Part shown: piece by piece, positions 58,301 through 64,000 of the stretch
How the letters are laid out: the number at the start of each line of letters is the position of its first letter
Position numbering within the stretch: position 1 is the stretch's first letter
Assembly (NCBI GenBank): GCA_021234155.1
Contig: JAJEKV010000054.1
Span: 62,001-126,000 of the forward strand
Reading direction: 5' to 3'
Source of the DNA: Isoetes taiwanensis
Taxonomy: Eukaryota > Streptophyta > Lycopodiopsida > Isoetales > Isoetaceae
DNA length: 64,000 nucleotides
Translations under genes and position numbers: made by a program
Notes under the pieces: generated by a model
What the model saw: only the letters and a program-made list of their open reading frames with translations
What the model was told of the DNA's origin: nothing
Databases searched by the model: none

Positions 58301-59540
58301 TCTCAGCTTATAACGCTGAAATAATTCATTGGTATCTAGAACCTTTGAGTAGTTAAGCTCTCATTATCGGTTATTTCGACACCGTTCCAACCATCCTCGG
58401 GATGTTTTTGAATGTAACATCATTGTACGTGCTAGACTTACTCTCCCTATTCTCACTGATTTAAACTTTTCTCATCTACCTTAGTACGACGTATCTAAGA
58501 TAGTCAACTCCAACCATTGGGATAACTTGAATGCTTATCTCTGGTAAACCATACCTAACCCAATATCTTCGTATATAAGCATATCATTATGCTTATTCTT
58601 TACACCTTGTTAAGTAATGTTTCACTCACCTCGTACGGCTATTCTTCTATCTTTTAATATGATATACATCTAAATATCACAATTAACATCTTTGATCTCC
58701 TCACTACTGTAGTATGTAATACTACTAAATCCTTCAAACATCCGAAACCACTACGTTGTTATTATGAGATATAGTAACATGTGTGCACCAACCCTAACTC
58801 TAGACTCATATGTAATTCATTGACGTAGCCCCCTAGCTGCTTGTACTATATATGCTGTGGTTTTCACACCACACCTTCTAAACTCTCTATCCTTAGGTTT
58901 CCTTGGTCCTCACGCTCTAGTCATAAATTCCACAGGGGCACATGCCACCCTAAGTTCCTAGTGGACATACTTAATGTCTAGTATAGCAATTCTTATCTTC
59001 ATTACCTCTGTATTCATATATGTGAACTAAAAGTTCTAGTATATATCTTATCTTCTTTTAGTTATGTCTTACTATTAAATGTTCCTAGTACACATATACC
59101 AACGCGGAGTTACTCCTCGGGATACACACACGATACCAAGTCCAGAGCACATCCTCCTTGGTGAGATGTTCATTGGGCGCCTACCTTGTTCATACTCCAG
59201 ACTTTGGTACATTCAACGTGTCATTCCAAACTCTCTATACTTGAAACGTTGTTTACAACAACTTTCAAGCACCTCTTCTCTCCCACTTGTCGTGTGGGTA
59301 CATTACTTGCCTTCCTAATGTATCATTAGTTGAAGGTCAACTTCCCTTCATAATCTAGCTTCACTAAAGATCCAACATACCTTGCACCTTTTCGATGGTT
59401 GCGCCTGTTCCTATCAATTGTCGTCTTCTCTTGACCTTATGTAGAAACTACGTTCCACAGTATCCTCCAGTCTGTTATACGGCATCTCGATGCTCCCAGC
59501 AGACATAACATGTGTCCGTTTCCTTAATTTATACCATGCA
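55340..59540 (+). other. Long noncoding pyrimidine-biased region
   Basis: About 4.2 kb with no frame above 80 codons and no recognised repeat. The + strand is visibly richer in C and T than in A and G. It follows the LTR, leader and SINE-like pieces and may be the internal domain of a large retrotransposon derivative (LARD). Similar text resumes at about 62540-62960. Confidence 0.4.
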
Positions 59541-59543
59541 TAT

Positions 59544-60010
59544 TCAGTATAACATCCAACACACAACTACTATTAACATTATTAACATAAACTATTGGGT
59601 CCAACACATTTAAATTAAAATCCCCCTTAAACCCCCTTTGGTTTGGGTGCATATTCACACGGGGGGTGACTCCGGGCAACGAGAGCTGTTGGATAGGCAT
59701 ATTCACCCCTTATTCCTTAATCTACATCGTACACAAAGTTCCTCGTTTGTGGGGTATAGATGTACAGAATTTGTTATACTGTATAACAAGATTTGCAAAA
59801 TACTATAAGATTTCAGGCAATATACTATATGGTGTTAATTTTGTACGTGCAAAACATAATTATAAGGGGGCTTTGCGCCCACGCCAACCCCCCGTGTGAA
59901 TATGCACACAAACCAAAGGGGGTTTAAGGGGGATTTTAATTTAAATGTGTTGGACCCAATAGTTTATGTTAATAATGTTAATAGTAGTTGTGTGTTGGAT
60001 GTTATACTGA
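59544..60010. repeat. 124 bp inverted repeat with 219 bp loop
   Basis: The left arm (59544-59667, starting tcagtataacatcc) and the reverse complement of the right arm (59887-60010) differ at a single base (cacccaaac versus cacacaaac). No target duplication is seen outside the arms. No coding content. Confidence 0.95.
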
Positions 60011-60520
60011 AAAAACTTTTGGGCCCTTCGGGCCCTAGTAAATACCTAGGCGCTTTAACTTTTAAAGAAACACGACTTGTCGAAGATATATGAGAAACTC
60101 CATTCAAGCACAATTGTTAGGATAACACAAACAATAATGGTTTGATCCAAATATTGAGAACTTTTCTCATGTCCAAGTGATGGACTTTGCATGCATTGCA
60201 AGTGCACCTATATGTAATGATAATCCGTTTGGCGAACTTTTGATGATAATAACCGTTGTATTTCTAAGCCAAGTTAAAGGAAATTTTAATTATAGTTGTG
60301 GCCTTTGGAAGAGGAGAGGTTCCTGCTCAAAAGGAAGCCTTCTAGGATATTTTAAGGAATCGACATGCAGATCACAAGCGGACAACTACAGTAACTTTTA
60401 GACAATAATTGAAGTCCTTTTGTAATCGGATGGCCTGTGGGCAAATCCGATCTAGCTCCAACGAACTAGATCCAGCACCTATGATTGCCTTGTGGCAACT
60501 CCAGGCTAGGAAAGCTTCAG
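60011..60520. other. Spacer
   Basis: A small perfect stem, gggccc-ttc-gggccc, lies at 60021-60035. No gene. Confidence 0.5.
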
Positions 60521-60526
60521 AAGGAG

Positions 60527-60574
60527 AATGCCCCAAGAAGTCTTCAACAGAATGCCCCAAGAAGTCTTCAACAG
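60527..60574 (+). repeat. 24 bp perfect tandem duplication
   Basis: aatgccccaagaagtcttca plus four bases, twice (60527-60550 and 60551-60574). Confidence 0.97.
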
Positions 60575-60718
60575 TATCTCGTTTGAAACACGACTCATCT
60601 TCCAGATCTGCTCTGCAGTGGTCAACAAATTTGTCTCGATGCATTCGCAGGTAAATGGGAACTATAATAAAGCAACACATCCATGGTTGAAAACTAACGA
60701 ATTCTGCTAATCCCTACC

Positions 60719-61358
60719 TTTGTAATCATAGAACTTTGTAATTGACTTGAGGCATGTTTTTTCAGATGCATGTTGCACATAGGGACTGCCAATATTCCTT
60801 AGCTGCAGCATTCAAGTGTAAAGATGTATCCAACGAACGTTTTACGGCTCAAAACAACTTGACAATCATTTTTCAGCATGGAATGCGAGACAATTGGAGA
60901 AACCCCTGTAAGTCTGGATCAAATATTCAATAGAGTACATCTGCGTGACTCATTGGAAATGGGTTCAGACGAGAAATGGGTTCAAGAGATAGGTGTACTT
61001 ACCTTCCAGAGCATTTTTGCTCGTGAAGAACAATCAGAACATCTCTTTGCATGGACTCATGGCAGAACGAGAAATCTTCAACTCTTAGGAACTGCTTGTA
61101 TTTCTGTTATGATTCATTACCCAGCTATGGTGGGAAGAAAATCCAGCTATGGCGGGAACACAAGCCCATGGTAACAACTGCAACCACCAAAATGTCGTAT
61201 ATCAGAAGAATCATGTATGGCTTTCCCAGGACAGAAGTGCTGCCATTGTAATCATAAAACTTTGTAATTGACTTGAGGCATATTTTTTCAAATGTATCTT
61301 GCACATAGGGTCTGCCAATAGTCCTTAGAGCTGCAGCATTCAAGTGTAAAGATGTGCA
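60719..61358 (+). repeat. Direct repeat of about 113 bp, 528 bp apart
   Basis: ttgtaatcataaaactttgtaattg...tcaagtgtaaagatgt occurs at about 60720-60830 and 61248-61354 with about ten differences. Confidence 0.88.
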
Positions 61359-62050
61359 GAAAAATATAGACAGATGCATTCAAATAATATACAAATTGTT
61401 TTTGAACAGAAACAAAAGACATACCTCACATTGGTGGGCATGCCGGAAGGCTACAACAAGCTTGCAGTTGCGTGTCCTTGTGAAACATAGCAGATACTAT
61501 CAAGATCTCCATATATGGATGTGAAGATTCCGCCCGACCTCAGCTTGAAGAAAGATATGTCCCCATTAAAATGCCGAAGGGGCTCATTCCAAAACAATAG
61601 CTGTACCGAATTTTCTGTGGAGATGAAGGAAGCCAGCTTGCTGAGACCCAGCTATGGCGGGAAGAAAACGCCAGCTATGGCAGATTCTAAAACAGATTCT
61701 CCAGCAGTGTTGTTGTAACCAGCAGTCTTTTTCCACCATGAGCTAACAGAAGGCGTTTTCTCATCGGCTGAGTTGAAAGAAGTAAGGAAATCCTTGACTA
61801 CGGCTCTTTGTGCAGGGGTGAAGGATCCATACCAGATGAGATAAACAAGTTCAGAAAGATGTCGATGATAAGAGAGTCTGGCGTCGAAGGCAAACACAGA
61901 GGCATAGATTAGAGCTATGAAAAACGGGATTCGGAAGGCCATTTTGCAACAAAAAGCTTGAGAAAAGTGAATGCAGGATGAGACAAGTATGTATAGCGAA
62001 TCCAGCTATGGCAGGAAGACAAGCCCATGGCAACAATCCCAGGATAGAAG
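61125..62050 (+). repeat. Dispersed CCAGCTATGGCGGGAAG motif
   Basis: Copies occur at about 61122 (tggtggg), 61142, 61651, 61669 (partial) and 62001 (caggaag). The 61142 and 62001 copies continue with acaagcccatgg-aacaa, and an agaagtgctgcc word follows near 61234 and 62046. Confidence 0.8.
61652..61942 (-). pseudogene. EXORDIUM-like protein, 5' fragment
   Basis: From the ATG at 61942 the minus strand encodes a hydrophobic signal peptide (MAFRIPFFIALIYASVFAF) and then LVYLIWYGSFTPAQRAVVKD and SVSSWWKKT, which match the N-terminal part of EXORDIUM/PHI-1 secreted proteins (LVWYGxFTPxQRxVxxDF, PSVxxWW). Family members are about 300-350 residues and act in cell-wall-linked growth. Here the similarity ends after about 80 residues and the frame stops at 61652, inside a copy of the dispersed ccagctatggcgggaag motif. 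It is a fragment, apparently truncated at that junction. Confidence 0.75.
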
Positions 62051-62209
62051 TGCTGCCGGATTCCTTGATATCCTAAAATCCTTGATACCCTAAAAAGAAC
62101 CCTAAAAATAAATTGGGAGGATATTTGCATGCATCCAACTTCTACACAAAAAAAAAGCCTCCACCACAAGATTTGCCCCTTTCCTAAAATCAACGGCTAA
62201 TAAATGGGT

Positions 62210-63140
62210 GCACTCTAGAAATACTATTTAGTACACCTGGATGAATACGGCCACTAAATCATATGAAAACCTTAGAGAAAACAGTACAAAAACAGAAAAA
62301 AAACCCCCTGTTATAATGCTAGATATTGGTCATGCATTTGACCAATGTCATTAAGCGTATCCACGTGGTTACGTGGTCTTCTTAGTCCTCTATACTCTTG
62401 CATCTTTCATGCCTCAGGAACACAATGTATATGTAATTTTATAATCCATAGCTTATGGATCGATATCCTCATACACCATGACCTTCAAGGTCCCATGGGG
62501 GGGTGATTTAATATATTTATTTATTTATTTATTTATTCTCCGCCATTCCGCGAATCATACCTTGATTCAAGTAGCAATAGTTATAAAGTGTCGGACATGC
62601 TATACCTTCACCACCATTGTCAAAACCTAGACTTCTAAAGTGATCTTCCTTTCATGAGCTGGGTACTTATAATCCAGTTTCCACCTTAGCATAGTACCTC
62701 CTTAACATGGTCTATAAACCACTTCTCCATCAGATATATGGTGCTATCCAGTCTCCTTCTACGTTGAATGGCAATATATATGCCGCATAATAAATCAATC
62801 CTCGTAATTATTAGGTCCAGTATTTCACTTAGATACCAAACATCGTCATACCAATTTTCTCGAGTATCCATCCAAAATAGGGATATCTTAACACTCCTTA
62901 TTCCCAACATTCAAAAGACTTCTACTTCGGTAGTAGCCGGGACCTCCTCGGTCATCACCATCTAATGTGCTCAGGCGGACCGGGCATGGTTTCGATGCTT
63001 CCGCCGCGTGGACACCATCGTCACTGGCGGCTTCGTCGCGGATACAGACGATTGCATAGCCATAGCACGCTTAAAAGTTTAACGGGACCGGGCGGTACCA
63101 ATTACGTCGAATGTATATGTCGGTTTGTATCTATGCCCCT
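62210..63140. other. Spacer with (TTTA)n and a GC-rich patch
   Basis: A (TTTA)n microsatellite lies at 62513-62536. A GC-rich patch lies at 62970-63050. No gene recognised. Confidence 0.55.
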
Positions 63141-63947
63141 GTAAAATATAAGAGTCTCTCAGATGTGTGATAAATTTACGAAAACAAAGAATAGAATAAA
63201 TAAGTAATTCAAATGTAAGAATATCGGGACGTCTGGTAAATGTATAAACATAACCAATGAATTAATATGTGTCCTCATGTGATTATAATCTATGCTAAAG
63301 ATAGAGAGTGTGAGTGTGGAAACATTAACGATAATCCAAAGGAGCAAACTATTTAAACATATAATCAAATATAATAGAAAAAGATAAGTATATATATCTT
63401 ACACAAACTTCTGAGGGAATAACGAGACTTAGATAATGTTATAACAAGGTTATGAATAATAAATGAAGAATGTCTGTCTGTAATTAATATTAAAGTATAT
63501 AGGTCAAAATGGCAAATACAGTATAATATATAATTCTATTAAAGGGTAGCTATAAACATCAGGGGCAAAATAATATAGGAGTTGTTAAAATCGTAATACA
63601 ATAGGAAAATAAAATTTTGCTACAAATTACATTAAGCCTGGCTGTAATAAAATCACTTGCAAAGTGAAGGGAGAATATAATAGATATATACACAGAAGTT
63701 AATATGATTAGAATGACTGCGACGTTAATAACTCTGTTTTATAACATAACAACAAATGGAAGTTCTTTATATCTATACCTGTCTTTAATATATAATCAGT
63801 TATCTGTATGTATCAAATGAATGATTTCTAAAATAGATAGACTGTAAGCTCGTCACCACGAATGAAATAGTGAGACTTCCACAAACTTTGACTGTTCATT
63901 TTTTTTACAGTCCTAAGCGATGATCATGTCTGATATATACCTCTACC
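63141..63947. other. A-rich spacer
   Basis: Strongly A/T-rich with A dominant on the + strand. No gene. Confidence 0.5.
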
Positions 63948-64000
63948 GCGGGGGTTTTTTAATCCGGGCAGTAATCCGCTTGCTGCGTTTTTGTATTGGG
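63948..64000 (+). mobile_element. LINE 3' end, second copy (cut by window edge)
   Basis: gcgggggttttttaatcc and the following bases match the reverse complement of 8970-8918 with few differences. This is the 3' part of the same LINE family, here on the + strand, continuing beyond the window. Confidence 0.75.

Overview
This is nuclear DNA from a land plant. The best markers are an intact cytosolic ribosomal protein eL33 gene with plant telo-box promoter elements, a protein kinase-PP2C fusion gene of a plant-specific architecture, pentatricopeptide repeat (PPR) remnants built of 31-residue units, and plant-type Copia, Gypsy, LINE, hAT and SINE sequences. The high repeat load and PPR style would suit a fern or another large-genome seed-free plant, but that is inference; nothing here fixes the species.

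Layout. 0-3 kb: the 3' end of an unrecognised spliced gene on the + strand, then decayed open frames. 3.6-6.3 kb (-): a broken unit with two protein remnants, a kinase-like domain and a coiled-coil protein. 6.8-7.8 kb: a 1 kb almost pure purine tract. 8.0-8.9 kb: copy 1 of a dispersed repeat, followed by the 3' end of a LINE. 11.3-13.2 kb: a tandemly duplicated hAT transposase remnant. 14.0-14.85 kb (-): the eL33 gene, four exons, apparently intact. 15.38-20.34 kb (-): a complete young Ty1/Copia element with LTRs, target-site duplication (TSD), primer-binding site and polypurine tract, whose polyprotein has one frameshift. 22.2-23.85 kb (-): a PPR pseudogene. 25.4 kb: a tRNA-derived SINE with a 12 bp TSD. 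30.27-34.19 kb: a candidate terminal-inverted-repeat element carrying nine copies of a palindromic motif plus a spliced gene fragment. 34.6-35.7 kb: a LINE reverse transcriptase fragment fused to a Gypsy RNase H fragment. 35.9-37.7 kb: copy 2 of the dispersed repeat, split by a 644 bp solo LTR. 39.4-40.8 kb (-): an AFG1-like ATPase pseudogene. 41.6-44.8 kb (-): the kinase-PP2C gene, twelve exons. 45-52.8 kb: gene-poor DNA with repeats and PPR debris. 52.82-54.39 kb: a 1.57 kb LTR with an adjacent primer-binding site, followed by a long noncoding, pyrimidine-rich stretch. 59.5-60.0 kb: a near-perfect 124 bp inverted repeat. 61.7-61.9 kb (-): an EXORDIUM-like 5' fragment. 63.95-64 kb: a second LINE 3' end.

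The genes do not form a pathway. Two look like functional or near-functional host genes (eL33 for ribosomes, kinase-PP2C for signalling); the rest is a nested record of transposition and gene decay. The most unusual structure is the 30.3-34.2 kb element with its palindrome clusters. Exon calls were made by hand from GT-AG sites and family resemblance, without alignments or transcripts.
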